From Ancistrus triradiatus (Eukaryota > Chordata > Actinopteri > Siluriformes > Loricariidae), in contig JAJAGP010000212.1 of the NCBI GenBank assembly GCA_025084515.1, positions 206,501-270,500 of the forward strand: 64,000 nucleotides of DNA, written 5' to 3'. Position numbers and translations under genes: made by a program. The number at the start of each line of letters is the position of its first letter. The stretch's first letter is position 1. The notes beneath the pieces were generated by a model that was given only the letters and a program-made list of their open reading frames with translations, was not told the origin of the DNA and did no database searches. Of the stretch, positions 23,221 through 35,939 are shown in pieces.

Positions 23221-23312
23221 AAGCATTCTATTTCACACCCACTTATCCTGGTGAGGGTTGTGAGGGATGGTCCAGAGCGCGGCTATGCCATGGACAGATG
23301 GATGTCTATCAC

Positions 23313-23521
23313 TGGGACTGTGGTAGCATAGTGGGTAAGATACTGGATTATGGACCAGAAAGTCCAGGGTTCAAATCCCGCATCTGTCAAGCTGGCACTG
23401 CTGGGTCCTTGAGCAAGGCCCTTAACCCACAATTGCTTGGATTGTAAGATTGTACCAATTGTAAGTCGCTCTGGATAAGGGCGTCTGCTAAATGCTGTAA
23501 ATGTACATGTAAATGTAAATG
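23313..23521 (+). mobile_element. tRNA-derived SINE, best-preserved copy
   Basis: The tRNA-like head has an internal-promoter A-box-like TGGTAGCATAGTGG (23321-23334) and a B-box-like GGGTTCAAATCCCG (23367-23380). The body follows (CTGGCACTGCTGGGTCCTTG, AGCAAGGCCCTTAACCC) and then a LINE-like tail CTCTGGATAAGGGCGTCTGC with TAAATG repeats. RNA polymerase III would transcribe an intact copy, and the tail lets partner LINE reverse transcriptase copy it. It overlaps the last third of a 103-aa frame that is not a gene. Confidence 0.85.
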
Positions 23522-24129
23522 TCTATGGCAAGCAAATGGATGGAATCCAAAGCATAAAATCAATAAAGTGAAATCAAATAAGTGAACTATAAAGACATGA
23601 ATTAAGTAAATGTAAAGTGAAATGCCTTTTCTGCACGTCTTATCACTGGGTCAGTGGCGGCGGGACTGAGGGTGTGTCTGAAATCACACCTACAGCCTAA
23701 TATAATATTATACTATACAACTCATAATATAGATATAGATAACATGCCTATGATCACACATTATTTCTTTTTCTTTTGGGTTTTATGGCACTTGGCATAC
23801 TGTGGTGGTTGGAAGATCGCGTCCTATTTACCATTTAAGCCTTCTCTAGGTTTCTGATGTTTGAAGTCTGAATTTTTGTTCGAATTTGGGGGCAAAAAAA
23901 ACCATTCGATTTTTTCACAAATCAGATATATATCGGTATCAACATACATCGACGAGTGCCATATGGCAGCCCTTGCCCAAATACACAATCGTATCAGACG
24001 CCATAACAGGATGTGATTGATATTTTTCGAGCTGTACATAAAAAAATTGATAGGCCTCCCCAGACTAATCCTTTCAAAATACTGTCAGATGTGGTTTCTT
24101 TCAATCCCACGGATTCTCCCAGACATCCT

Positions 24130-24270
24130 TTGGGTGGCTCTGCGGTTAATGCTCTGGCCTACTAATCAGAAGGTTGTGAGTTCAACCCCAGGCTTAAGGG
24201 CCCTTAAGAAAGACCTTCAACTGATCAGCTCGTAAGGCGCTCTGGATAAAGCTGTCTACTAAAACCTCTA
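24130..24270 (+). mobile_element. tRNA-derived SINE
   Basis: GGGTGGCTCTGCGGTTAATG, GAAGGTTGTGAGTTCAACCC (B-box-like at about 24178-24189), GGGCCCTTAAGAAAGACC, GCGCTCTGGATAAAGC. Tail truncated. Confidence 0.75.
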
Positions 24271-25429
24271 AACAGGGCTGTACACACCGTAGACACAACA
24301 GCTACTCGAAAACCTATTCAATTACACGAGTAACCCCGCAATTGAGCGATATATAGCTTCCCATGGGACCGAGGCAATAAAGTAGGCATTAAGCCTCGCC
24401 TAAATAAAAGTAGTAGCCACTGGTTTAACACATTAACACAGCCATGTTACTATTCGCCGTCCCGACTGAGAACAACATACACGGACTAATTGGAGCGCGT
24501 TATTTAAAAGCAAAAAAACACTCCCCTTGCTGTTTTTATGACTTCAGCTATTAGTGAAATAATGACTCTTTCCCTTGAGAATGTTTAAGACTTAGCCGTG
24601 TGGAGATGCAAAGAGCATGGTGCAATTTTCATAATTAAAACCCACAGCAATCAGCAATCATAATCCCTCTTGCCAAACATCATTCAGGATACAATTTTGC
24701 CCAGGAGATCAGCAGCAGGCTTCTGTGGTAGGGCCAGAAACAGAGCCAATCAGCGCCAATCAAGAGGGGAACGAGTGAATTAGTGAGGCTTGTTCCATCC
24801 CATCATACACTGAAGCGGTGCTACAGCATAATATTTTATAACAGTCTTTAGTGATTATGAGACACGAATCTGAGCAACCTGATCCTGACCAGTCAAAACA
24901 CACTAATACGACATAAAAAGCACATAATATGTGTATTTTCCCCACCCGCATTCTGACAAATCTCCATAAACAGGCCTCTCGTTTATCAACAAAAACATTT
25001 ACTAGACAAAATATTGACAGAATGTCTCAACTATGAGTAGCACCACCATAAAGCCGGTCCTCTTTATTCTTTCCTCTCTATTAAGTGTATCCTAGCGAGG
25101 ATAACACTGGGCAAAAGGGCACCAGTGCACCACAGGGTATGTAAAGCTTGAGTATATATCAAATTGGGCTCCAGTCCAATGGTAAATGAACAAGGATGTA
25201 AATAGGTTTCTTTTCTATACACTTTATTTAATGTCTGCTTGCGCTACCAAAGACCCATCCCCCTTGATCCAAGGGTCTCCAAAACTTGGAAGGTGAAACA
25301 AGAAATAGAGATGTGTACCAGAACTCAATTTGGGTAGTCAGATAATGTGAAAACTCCGTTTAATATTTATATAATGGAATTAATTAATACATTAATTTCC
25401 TCGAGCATATACCACACTTCAGAGTCTCC
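24271..25429. other. Unique sequence; candidate regulatory block
   Basis: 24400-24730 is repeat-free, with ATTA cores and few stop-free frames (ACTAATTGGAGCG, TATTAGTGAAATAATGAC, CATAATTAAAACCC), a weak enhancer candidate. 25085-25150 contains GGGCACCAGTGCACCAC of the CATTCAT-type repeat. No gene recognised. Confidence 0.35.
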
Positions 25430-25825
25430 ACAGAAGTGTTTGGTAACCATCTTGTGGGTGCTGTGTTTAATTCCAGTGTTGCCCAGATCCTGTGAGAAAA
25501 ATTAGCACCGGGTCTGGAAATCAGCCCAAAACTTTCTAAGAAGTTTCCTAGAATAAGAGGATCTGGCAACTGTGTGTAATTCTGCTAGCTCCGTGGACAG
25601 ACAACCAACTGAAATCGGAGAGTGGGAATGCGTGCGCTGAGAAATCCAATAACTGAGGTAAAATCCACTTTCTTTATCGCATTTCTTGATCTGATTCCTA
25701 GATCAGCATACGCTGTTTATATGACCACTTGAATAATCAGTACATAATATAATATAATATAATAATATAATATAATAAGTGCAAAAATCTGATTATAATC
25801 GGGTTATTAAGAGCTTGTATACTCG
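25430..25825. mobile_element. Palindromic non-autonomous DNA element, copy 3
   Basis: Core in minus orientation at 25470-25580 (TGTTGCCCAGATCCTGTGAG ... GAGGATCTGGCAACTG). To its right come GAAATCCAATAACTGAGG, TTCTTGATCTGATTCCTAG, ATATGACCACTTGAATAATC and a degenerate end GGGTTATTAAGAGC, the same order as 5550-5710. A short AATAT repeat lies at 25745-25780. The left end is not clear. Confidence 0.5.
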
Positions 25826-27181
25826 CCAATTTTACAACATCTGATCATTTTACGCTCCAGTTCAAGTAACTTTACCAGCTAAATGACCATCATCAAAGTG
25901 CACATGACGAAGCGTGACGAATTTGTGGCTTTCACAAGCCATTTTGAGTTTGGATATCCCAAGCTACTCCGTTGTTTGTGGGATTATAACACACAACGAG
26001 TGCAGTTTGTCTAGAAATCTCGTTGGTATGATCGTCACATTTTCTGTACATAAACGTCTTTCTGGTCTTACACGCCGCCGCCGCCGCAGTGAATCACAAA
26101 GGTGATTCATACCTGTCTGGAATTTGCCCCAGGCACGTAGCCTCCATCGCCAAGCCTTCACGCTGCCTGGGAAAATGAGACGCCACACACAATCACGAAG
26201 CCACAATTGCTAGGGTGGTTACAAGTGACTTACTAAGTGCCTTTATATCCTAAAACCACTCGTGTGCAATTCAGCCCGAGATGAAAACCTTCTCCTTCAT
26301 GACTGTGGTTAGATCAGAGACTGTTGTGGGTGCTCACGGCAGGAAGTCCACCTATCAGAAATCTCGTTCCGCATTGCTGCATAACTGCCGGGGCTTAACG
26401 CTCGAGCCTCGCTTCTGAGAACAGATCTCAGCCGTTCTGCCTCCTTACGGCGTAACGTGGCCCTGTTCGGTGCTACGCTAGACCCTGTGGTCTCTTCCAT
26501 CAAGACTTTATGGTCAGCCTGCAATCTGCACACCGTATGAAAAAAGCTCGTTCCAAGGCAGGAGCCGCATCCAAGGACCATTCAAGGACCTTTGGAGGCC
26601 CTCGGCCCAGCACTGAACATGTCGAAGCACATACATCACGGGCAGTGTGAGTTATCGAGGCGATCGATGGTCCTCCGGGAGCCGGTGAACGTCCCTTAAC
26701 CACTCGATATCTATCAGCGCTCCATCCCGACTGACACATTATCCGCAGAGTTGAGACGGGGCTTCATCTAAAAACAGCTGACCAGTGAACAACAGTCCCA
26801 TGCCGTCCAGCTTGTTAAATCGGCCAGCTTTCCGCCGCTAATGGTTCTTCTGCTCAAGTATCAAACCACAAGCTGCTCCTGGTCATGGAGTATGCCAGGT
26901 TTCCTTATAGTACCAGATACAACCATTGTTTATGACATCCAGTGAAACAATGGCAATATATACGCACACACTCACAGATAAGCGCCATGTAACGACCATC
27001 AACGTCCGTTCACTTTAACAACCAAGGTCTTAACAGCGATAATAAACTATAATAGGGAACTAAAATCTGTCCTTTAACTCCGGACGTTTTGATCATATAC
27101 AATTGGTCACCTGAACAGCCAATCAATGCTGCAGATCCACGAGCAGAACTGGGACTTTAACAGTCAATCATACATGTCACA
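25826..27181. other. Unique sequence, no gene recognised
   Basis: Several 60-90 aa frames on both strands (25914-26739) overlap each other; none shows a recognisable domain and no flanking splice pattern was convincing. Confidence 0.4.
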
Positions 27182-27427
27182 GTTGCCAGGTCTGATTATT
27201 CTAAGTGGCTTATGTATCTACAGCCTCGCTCACAAATATTGGTAGTTACAGGTTGCAGGTTTTTGGGGCTTGTTTCCAAAGGATACTTGCTTATTTGGTT
27301 ACAGTTAAAAGGCAAACATCCATTTTTTAAACTGATCAAATGGTCACGGTTACCTGGTTTGGGCTTTTTTTTAAACCAATTCGCTTCTTTTTGGCTTGTT
27401 TCTCTTGTGGGATCTGGCAACCCTGAT
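27182..27427. repeat. GTTGCCAG core element, elongated copy
   Basis: Bounded by CAGTTGCCAGGTCTG and GGGATCTGGCAACCCTG, which are inverted relatives. Inner GGGGCTTGTTTCC and GGCTTGTTTCTCTTGTGG are duplicated pieces of the same core. The frames across it are not genes. Confidence 0.6.
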
Positions 27428-28156
27428 TTGTGTATGCATGTGTGTGAAAGTAAGTAACCTACCTTACCTTACTTGCTCGTTCGGTCAGGTTTGGACTAGA
27501 GACTGTTCCAGCTCTCATTTTTTGTGCAAGTTACTCGTGTTTGTGTGGATGACTTTCCGCTGCTTATATGTAAATCTTCATAAGGTTTTGTGTCTGTCCT
27601 GTTGCAAATAGTACTCTTTTGTTTGTCCACCACTACCTGTATATTTCTCTCTAACCTACAGCTATATAAACTGGTTCACACCAACTCCTTGAGTCTATGT
27701 TTGATCTGGCTGAGTTGTTTGTATTATTGTCTATCAATGTATTTTTGGCTTTTGGCCAAAAAAAATTCATAAGCTTCAATCACTCACCAATTGCTCGTGT
27801 TTAAATTTTACTTTACTGTAGCATAAAAAGACTATGTGACAGTGGTAATGTCCAGTCAATGAGCATTTCTGTTTCACAAAACATAATGCGTTGTTAAATT
27901 GGACATACAGGTATATATTACGTACACATAAAGCTCTCGAGTTGTGTTTTTTATAACTATTTTCATTTGATATAATTTATAAAATATCTTTTCCTAACCA
28001 GCGTTTTTGAAGTGTCATATCTGGAATCCCCAATCACTGTATCGTGTTCACAGTTTGTTGCTTGTGGAGAAAACCTTGGAGAACATGCCAACCTCCACTC
28101 CTAGACCTTGAACCTGGGTCTCTGGAGCCACGTTACATTCGTATGTTTCTTATTTA

Positions 28157-28187
<31 letters not shown>

Positions 28188-29653
28188 CTGCTATATATTC
28201 CCATCCATACGCTCCGATCAGATACACTGTGTGTTTTTTTATGAAAAAGAATTTCAACTAGCCGTCTGGTCTGGCTCAGAGGGGCATCTGCTTTTAAGTA
28301 GCGAGCAGATAATGAGAACTAAGGAAATAATTAAGAGCACCTCCACGCGCCGACTGTACTTAAAGGCATATTTACGCTTCCTAACAGCGCCATCCACCAT
28401 AATAACTACAACACTAATTAGTTCACCTTTTATAGCTAGATCAATGTCAGCGGCGGTACAATACGGGCGGCGACGTGAGCAGCATGTGAAAACCAGAGAG
28501 AAGAAGGGATTGATTATGCCCTTGTGTAGCTGGCTGGAGGACTAATCCCACTCAGACTGCTGCTCATATCCGTGATCCTGGCCTCCCACTGCTTCTCATG
28601 AATCATCGGGAGCTTCTGCGGTCCTGGGGGGGGATCATCCTAATATCTGCTGCAGGTTCCTTTTGTTATTTAACGTACCAAATATGAAATTACGTTGATT
28701 ATCTTGTTACAACAGCACACGCTAAGCTCTGGGATATATTAGAGAGGAAGTGAACAGTCTGTTCTCATAGTTGACGTGTTGAAAAATGTTCAGGAGTGAA
28801 AACCCGAGCCACTTTAACAAGGAACATAGTGTTATGGACGGACGACTGGGTCGGAGAATCTCCTAAACAACAAAGTTCTGAAGTTCTCCAGAGAGTGATT
28901 TTGATTCTGATTCCAAAAACAGACTTTACTAATGGATTTCAACACCCAGACTATCAGCTTCAAAGGAAAAAAATAAATAAAAGCCACCGAATTTATGTGT
29001 AAAGACATACACCAGATTAGACAAAAAATAAAAATAATAATCAGGTTTCCACTAGAGATCGACTAACTCAGTTTTTCCTCATTTGTAATTCCATTGATGG
29101 TTATAACAATAAGAAAATGCTTGACAATTTAAACACAGAAGCGCCCTCTTGTGGATGTAGGAAATAACAATGATTTAAAAATTTGGATTACCACGCTCAT
29201 ATCCTTGTATTTTTACAGCTTTAAATAGGTTTAAAATTTGTATTCTTGTGAATTTCATGTGGAAAATAGATAGAACGTTGAAATATAATTACTGAACCAA
29301 ATTGACAGCTCTAAATGTCAGCATCTTGTTAGTTGTTCGATGATGCAACAAGACAGTGAGCCGAAAACACACCATTAAATCAGCTACACAAGTCAAGAGT
29401 CCAGACTGTAAATGGTCTAAAATTCCCCCTTAACATCAGTAAGTCTGACTAGCAACCACAGTTTAAAAATATGAAGGTTTGCAAAGTTTTCCAGCCTGGA
29501 TTCGGAAGGGTTAAGGAATGTGTTCAGTCTGGATATGAAAAGTACTGTTTGTGTGTTATTAGTTCAGCCAGAACATATTTGTATTTCTATGATGAAGCCT
29601 TCACTAAGTTTGCATTTCTCATATTTCTGATAGATAGCTGATACGGCTACCAG

Positions 29654-29655
<2 letters not shown>
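27428..29655. other. Unique sequence with a CA repeat
   Basis: CA microsatellite at 28158-28188. 28046-28140 includes AACCTTGGAGAACATGCC and GAACCTGGGTCTCTGG, an end piece of the CATTCAT-type repeat. A 145-aa plus-strand frame (28108-28545) runs through the CA repeat and has no domain. 29053-29150 (CTAGAGATCGACTAAC) may be the edge of another hAT-like element. Confidence 0.4.
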
Positions 29656-29701
<46 letters not shown>

Positions 29702-29704
29702 GCG
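29656..29704. repeat. TG microsatellite
   Basis: About 45 bp of TG with CG/GC variants at the right edge. Confidence 0.95.
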
Positions 29705-30396
29705 CATAACGCTGGCCGAAAAGTGGTGTGAAAACAAAAACCTCCACTGAGAGCTGGAGTATATTATCACCTGATCCTCCGAAGATCCCTCCATCTCCTT
29801 CTCTAGCTATGCTAATCGTGGCCATTTGTCGGGCTGAAGGAGCCCAGGGGCCGACGGAGACGCCTCGTGCTAATCCCCTTATTTATGTTGCGTTAAGACC
29901 TCTGGCCATCCATCAAGGTCTGAACCGGCACGGCTCCAGCCGAGAGCAGTGCGGACATGCATGGGTTAATGAGAAGGTAAAAAGACGTCCAGCCATCCAT
30001 CACTCAACAGTGACAGCTCCTGCAGAGAGCATTTAGTTCCTTTCTTTTCTCTTAAAAAACACGAGGAACATCGATCATAGCCCCAAACCGTACTCTGAAA
30101 GCCGTCCAAAAACTTTTATTAGGTTTAATCCCGCAAACACACATACACACACACTTGTACTAGCATTAGAATGCTTTTAGTTCAGGTTCCGGCCTTTTCC
30201 AGAATACATTTAGCATTAATAAATTAATTTAAATGTATTAATCAAATGTACATCCTGCTCATGAACCAACTGTAGATGTCTGGGTCACCAACAGGAGCTT
30301 TAAATTGTAGCTACAGAAATTAATACATAGTATTTGCTTCATAGCTTTTGCAATAGTAGTAATTCATTCATTTTAGCAACTTCTCAGGTAATGTAT
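29705..30396. other. Unique sequence, no gene recognised
   Basis: A 102-aa plus-strand frame at 29728-30036 has no recognisable domain. No repeat was recognised. Confidence 0.4.
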
Positions 30397-30430
<34 letters not shown>

Positions 30431-30466
30431 TATATATATATATATATATATAGAATATATATATAT

Positions 30467-30523
<57 letters not shown>

Positions 30524-30562
30524 ATATAGATAGATAGATCGATAGAATAGATAGATAGATAC
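30397..30562. repeat. AT palindromic microsatellite with GATA tail
   Basis: About 135 bp of alternating AT with interruptions TAGA and ATTATATAAT, then GATAGATAGATC-type GATA units. It can fold back on itself over most of its length. Confidence 0.9.
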
Positions 30563-33500
30563 ATAAAATCTAATTACAAATTAATCACTAAAACACTTAC
30601 ACAAGAGTTTTATTAGCATTTGGATTAGCATTTTACGTTCACCAAGCTTAGCAGAGGATTCACTACGATTTCTTGTTACTTCAGAAATATATTAAATAAT
30701 TAATAAGAAATAATAAATAATCTTATTTTTACAATGGAAGGAAGTTTTTATTTCACATTGTGGCTGGTTAGTGGTGGAGGCCAAGTGCAACAAAGGCTAA
30801 TCATAGTAGTTTCTTAGTAAACTAGCAACAGTTCTGAGGTAAAAGTTGATATTCCTGTCTGGCGTTGCTTGTTTGCTATTGCTACACCTTTATGCTGACC
30901 ACATAAAACACTCAGTGGTAAGGGTGAGCACTCTGGCAAATATATCACTCTCAAAAGATATTTAGCATGATTTTACTTTTCAAGCCTAATTTGCAACTGA
31001 AGAGAGCAACCTAACTAACAAAATACTACCCACAAAACACAGCCCATAAAACAACTACACCAGAGAGCACTTTTTAGCTATTTAAATACAATTTAAGGTT
31101 CGAAAAGTAACTACTACCTCCTTGTTCTACGTACCAGCCAACAATCATAACACTATAATAAAAAGCAAATATTGTTCTAAAGTCTGGCTTCACAACGGTT
31201 ACGGGTCATAGCTCCATGGCCGATTTAGACAGCCCCAGACTGCTTCTTCTACATTTTAAAGCAACAATCAGAACAGATTGCACCCAGTATACTATGGGAT
31301 GCTGGGTTGGTCAACCAAGCAAGATCATGCAGCATCTAAACCAGCACTGGAATAGCAAAAAAACAACTTGGATCAGCAAGGAAGCTGGACTGTTTTTTTT
31401 CCCGTTTAATAAAATCAAATGTGTCCCTCAACGACTAACCAGCTGCATAGTTTTTTTCTTTGAGTCACCCTTACAGATTTAGCTTTTTATACATAAACCT
31501 TGAAGAACGCCTCTGTATGCTCAAGCCTTGAGCACTCGAGCGTTAAGTGTCGGAGTGGACTTTGTATTTCTTTTCTTTAATGAGAACATGAGCACGTATA
31601 TTTCTCTTTGCAAATGGCTGAAAGTCGAGTCAGAAAAGCATGCCTAGCCGCTTCGGTTCCAGAAGTCCCGGTTCCTCTATACGGCCCATGTTGCGGCATG
31701 ACGAGTGGGCACAGTTGTTAATATATAAACTTTGCCCTCGGGAGAAACGTAACGTGTAAGGCAAATTTTGAGTTTCCATGGCAATCGACACAAAAGGATT
31801 CCTTCGTAGTACTTCATCACGCACTTACACAATCCTGACAGACTGCTCTTAACCACATTTCTTATGTAAGCCAGCCCGAGCAGCAAGGAGGCAAGAAGAA
31901 TAAAAAGGACGCCGGCTTAGAAAATGAAGATCTACTGTATCAAACTGGTGCAGAACCTTTGTGAAATCCATCTCTGTTTTATCTGCATATGGGTTTTTAT
32001 CCGTCTCCAAAATGTCAGTGATAAACAGGTAGCTACAGTTACATTTACTGGAGCCGGTCTCCCAGCTCTCTTAATGGCAGTAGTTACATGCCCGGCATGG
32101 GGCGGTGAAAATAAAACAACAACCCAAAAAAAAAACGCATGCGAAAAACTGCTGACTGCGACGCACACGGCCGCCCACGCACTCCTTGTTTCCTGAGCAA
32201 AATGCGTGTTTGCTTCTCATTTTCCATCTATGATGCAATGCTTCACCTTGTTTTTTGACAAGTGTGTTTTTCGCATCGCTCATACACTCCGCTAAGGTTT
32301 AGTCTGTAACAAACCACCATTCTCTTCATAAACTATCATTACACTCGTCAAGCTAATTACTACGTACAGCATCTGTAAGGTATCAGCGACTCCCGCAAAC
32401 AATCCGCTCACCGCATCGCTAAGAAAAGAACGCTAACCTTTGTTCTTTCGGTCACAATTTCTTGCTTTATGAACTCTTTAATTATATTATCAGAAGAAGC
32501 TCGGAATCCGAACAATTGTTCCCAAGACCATGGCAGGGTGACATTTTCCAGGGGTTAGGATTACCCCCAAAGTTATCCCTGAAGGTATGAGGAACTGAGA
32601 TGCACTGAAAATTCGGCCAACAAAAAATTGAAAGGGCAGAATTTTTAGGAAAAGGTAAGATAATGTAACGCCAGAGGAGATGAATGCAGATGGGGAACTA
32701 ACAGTTTAACGAGCAAAGGTTTTCCGAAAAAACTGTAGAACAGAAGGTCCAGGGTTCAAATCCCACCTCCACCAGCGAAACAGCAAAAATGTCTCCAGAT
32801 CTTTCTTCAGTCTGTCTTTACATTCTATTAAAAACACTCAATTTTGGTATTTGTTTCAGCCAAGACCAAAAACTGTGATTTGTCCAAATGAGGATTAAAA
32901 AGTACAAATCAAAGATGTCACCATGAACCATGAAGATTTTTCATCTACCCTGGCTCAAGAACCTCTAAAAGGTGCATAGAAAGCATAACATACAGCTATA
33001 CACTGTGGGTTATATTTATTTTATTAACATAAGAGGGTTATTGCTTTTATGAAATAGTAAATAAAAAATGGTTAAATACATCATTATTTATCAAATGAAC
33101 AAACTAATAGCAGTCATCATAAAAAATTCTTAACGTAATATTCGTAACATAATACCTAAAATGCAATAATCTGCTAAAACCAAGATTCATTTTCTCAGCG
33201 CTTCAGTGCATGGCACAGCATTTATGAAGAATCTGCTTTCGCTCTGCTTCAGTGACTCTTTTAAAGTCAACACCAAGTAAATTGAAACTAACCTCAATTG
33301 CATATTTGTATTGTGCTGCAAACCAGCTGCCCACTGTACGGCTTTTATTGGTTTACAAACCTGCCGGCGTAATATAGGGTTCAGTTGTAGTGAGGCGTTG
33401 TGAGACGTTCGGAACGTAAACAGACTTTTAACTGAAACGCTTTCTGCTATCGCGCTCTACGATGTTCCTAAAAAGAGAACGAGGAACGTAAGAAACATCT

Positions 33501-33921
33501 CCGCATGACACAAGACTATTTTTAAACAGGAATCCTGGCCCGTGACTGACGGGTAATCAACCACAATGACTGGGAAGTCATGCCTCACTAGTTGATTTGG
33601 AGAATATGCCGTTTTGGTTTCGCTCTTTGAATGGCTGATTTGCCAAACCTTCCGAAATACTGAGTGGAGGACCCGAGCAAGTCATTTATCTCTCCAATGG
33701 TTTTCTCTTGATGATGACTGATTTAGTGACACCGGTTTGCCAGTCTTTATATATATATATAAAACAGCAACTGGTGGTTTCCACTCAGTGTTTAAGCTGG
33801 ACTGTAAAAAAAGCCCCTCATTTCAGCCAGAAGGCAGGCGCACGGGAGTATGTTTGAAATACAGTGGAGCTGCCAACTACATGTAAAAGTGTAAAAGCTC
33901 CATGTCAACACCTGTGGTGCG
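30563..33921. other. Unique sequence, no gene recognised
   Basis: 32728-32775 holds a short SINE head piece (AGAAGGTCCAGGGTTCAAATCCC). Frames at 31216-32283 overlap on both strands without domains. A small TA run lies at 33747-33762. Confidence 0.4.

Positions 33922-33961
<40 letters not shown>
33922..33961. repeat. CA microsatellite
   Basis: About 38 bp of near-perfect CA. Confidence 0.95.
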
Positions 33962-33963
<2 letters not shown>

Positions 33964-33978
33964 AACTGAACGAAAGAG

Positions 33979-34077
33979 CGTTTCCAACAAACCCATTAAC
34001 TGTAGCCTAACTGCTATTACAGGTGCTCAATAAGCAAACACTGCACTGTGGCAATGTTACCAACAAACCCATGTCTT
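33979..34077 (+). repeat. Local dispersed duplication, copy 1
   Basis: TTTCCAACAAACCCATTAAC, ACAGGTGCTCAATAAGCAAA, CACTGCACTGTGGCAATG, TTACCAACAAACCC. The same order recurs at 35293-35370 with changes. Confidence 0.55.
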
Positions 34078-34295
34078 GCTTTCCAGAGTGCTGCTGATAA
34101 AGTGGCTTACATGGGATGACATATCCAATCGGTCCATAACGTTACTGCGTGTTCTGCATCCCAAATGTGTGCTTTAGAGGCATTGGTGGGAGTGTCCCTG
34201 TTTGGCCAATCGACTGGTCAATTAATATGTTTTTGCCACAAATATTTCATAGTGATGTAACAACGCATCACGATCGTAGAGACCGACGATGTGGC

Positions 34296-34565
34296 ATGCG
34301 TTCTGTTTATTACGATATCAAATGCAGCTGCATTTTTTGAATCATACGTCATGCTCCCATATGCATTTACATTTCTTTCTCATTTCTTTTAATTCCAGCA
34401 GACTAACTGTGTTAAAAAAATTTTTTGCACTGTATATCTTCAGAAATAAAAACTTGTTTTTTTTAAGATATGGTGAAGCTATAACAGAGCGTTGTATTTA
34501 CAATTTTAAACCTCTTTTTCTACTCATTTATTTTACTTTCAGGGGACTAAAGTATTTTTTTTAAA
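34296..34565. repeat. Dispersed copy of the 17210-17960 repeat
   Basis: TGCGTTCTGTTTATTACG, CATACGTCATGCTCCCATAT, TTAAGATATGGTGAAGCTAT and TTTACAATTTTAAACCTCT occur in the same order as in the tandem copies at 17.2-17.9 kb. Confidence 0.65.
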
Positions 34566-35059
34566 CAACTGGGGGTGGCTTCACCCAGACAGTAGCCCTC
34601 TTTCCACGCCTATGCTAGAAGGTAACACCTACGTTAAATAGTGTGGATCTCTGCCTTCAGTGCTCTCCACTAATATATGTATGCTAATTTTAGCTTTTCA
34701 TCATGGACAGGATTTGGATACTTAACCCAAAACTAAAAGAAATTTAGCCTTTATTTCAGTATCCAAAGTAAATCGTCTTGTGGTCCTCAACATTATGGAA
34801 TTTGCACAACAGTGTCCTAATGATTTAATGACTAAAAGGACCTTAGGTTACAAACTGCACTTTTATTTATAGTTATAAATAAATGCACCCTGAACCTTTC
34901 CTTATTTCTTTTTACTTTCATTTCTTGATGTTGCTAAATGTTATAGCAGCCATTTCGTCAAATACAAAGGTGCCATTTTGCTATTGTTTGACTTATTTCC
35001 CTAAAGGAAAAAACTGTTTAAAACCTAAAAATCCCTGAAAACCGCAAATAAAATGGATT
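34566..35059. other. Unique sequence, no gene recognised
   Basis: Nothing recognised. Confidence 0.4.
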
Positions 35060-35165
35060 TCATAGGGTTCTAGGGTTCTGAGGTCAAATCCCAGCTCTGC
35101 CACTGCTGAGTCCTTGAGCTTCACCTGCTCAGCTAAGGATAAGTGTGCTACAAATGTTACACCTA
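35060..35165 (+). mobile_element. tRNA-derived SINE fragment
   Basis: TCTGAGGTCAAATCCCAGC (B-box-like), CACTGCTGAGTCCTTGAGC, GGATAAGTGTGCTAC. Degenerate tail. Confidence 0.55.
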
Positions 35166-35292
35166 ATTGCTTCACCTAATTAAGTTCAAATGTAATCATG
35201 GTCTTTATTGATAATGGCTCTTTCCCAGACGTGTCAAGCATCCTCAGGAAGACCTGGCAACCTCGGAAATGGGCTGCCAGAACGTTCCATGT

Positions 35293-35370
35293 GCCTTTCC
35301 AACAAACCTATACAGGTGCTGAATGAACAAACAATGCACTCTTGAAATTTTACCAACAAACTCCGATCTT
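35293..35370 (+). repeat. Local dispersed duplication, copy 2
   Basis: TGCCTTTCCAACAAACC, ACAGGTGCTGAATGAACAAA, AATGCACTCTTGAAATTTTA and CCAACAAACTCC, matching the order at 33979-34077. Confidence 0.5.
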
Positions 35371-35831
35371 AGGTGAAGTTACAAATCAAAACACTAAACG
35401 TTGCTAAACTCTGGACTTCCAGGAACACAGACTAAGCTCCTGCTTTACATTTAGACTGCATTATATGCTATAGTGCTTCCAGCCCAATCCCAGTCTTATC
35501 AGACCTTGGGAAACTCTCTGCGTTAAATATGCAGCACATGCTGTTTTTGAGTCAGTGTTTTACTGACCTGCTAAAATCCTGGACCACATGCGCAAGCCTT
35601 TGACTGATGCCCTCCCGCAGGCGCATCCGCGTCCTGTCCGTACAACAGGGAGCGACAGCTGTCAACATGCCACGCCATGACTGAGACAGGCAGGTGGAAA
35701 CCCCAACGTTCATTCCTTCACGCCTCACGTTGCTCTAACCAAACTCCATCGCTCGCTTGATCTCGCATTCTCTCTCATGGTGCGATTTTCAGAATCCTCG
35801 CCAACCACACGCCGTCCAAGTAACTTTAATG

Positions 35832-35930
35832 ACTCACCTAATTGCTCCTCGAGTTCCTCGCAAAAACCTGACTCGCCGCACGGGGAGAGCGAGAAGCTCT
35901 TCTGATAGCCGGCTCTCATAGGGACAAGTG
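35832..35930 (-). other. Candidate coding exon with strong donor
   Basis: Reading the minus strand from the Met codon at 35919 gives an open stretch beginning MRAGYQKSFSLSPCG and ending ...CEELEEQL at a consensus donor AG|GTGAGT (the plus strand shows ACTCACCT at 35832-35839). Upstream the frame is open for four codons; then a TGA overlaps a plausible CTGAG|GA acceptor. So it could be an alternative first exon or a small internal exon. The stretch is Glu-rich at its end. No protein family was recognised. The CpG-rich block at 45.2-46.0 kb lies upstream on the same strand. It may equally be chance. Confidence 0.3.
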
Positions 35931-35939
35931 CTCCTCAGA

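Noticed and set aside
23313..23390. Functional tRNA gene
   Set aside because: A- and B-box-like motifs are present, but the arms do not pair as a cloverleaf and a SINE body and tail follow.
26309..26739. Overlapping 79-90 aa frames on the minus strand
   Set aside because: Arginine/serine-rich frames in GC-richer sequence with no domain, acceptor or donor that I could support.
28108..28545. 145-aa plus-strand open frame
   Set aside because: Runs through a CA microsatellite, which reads THTHTH, and has no domain or splice context.
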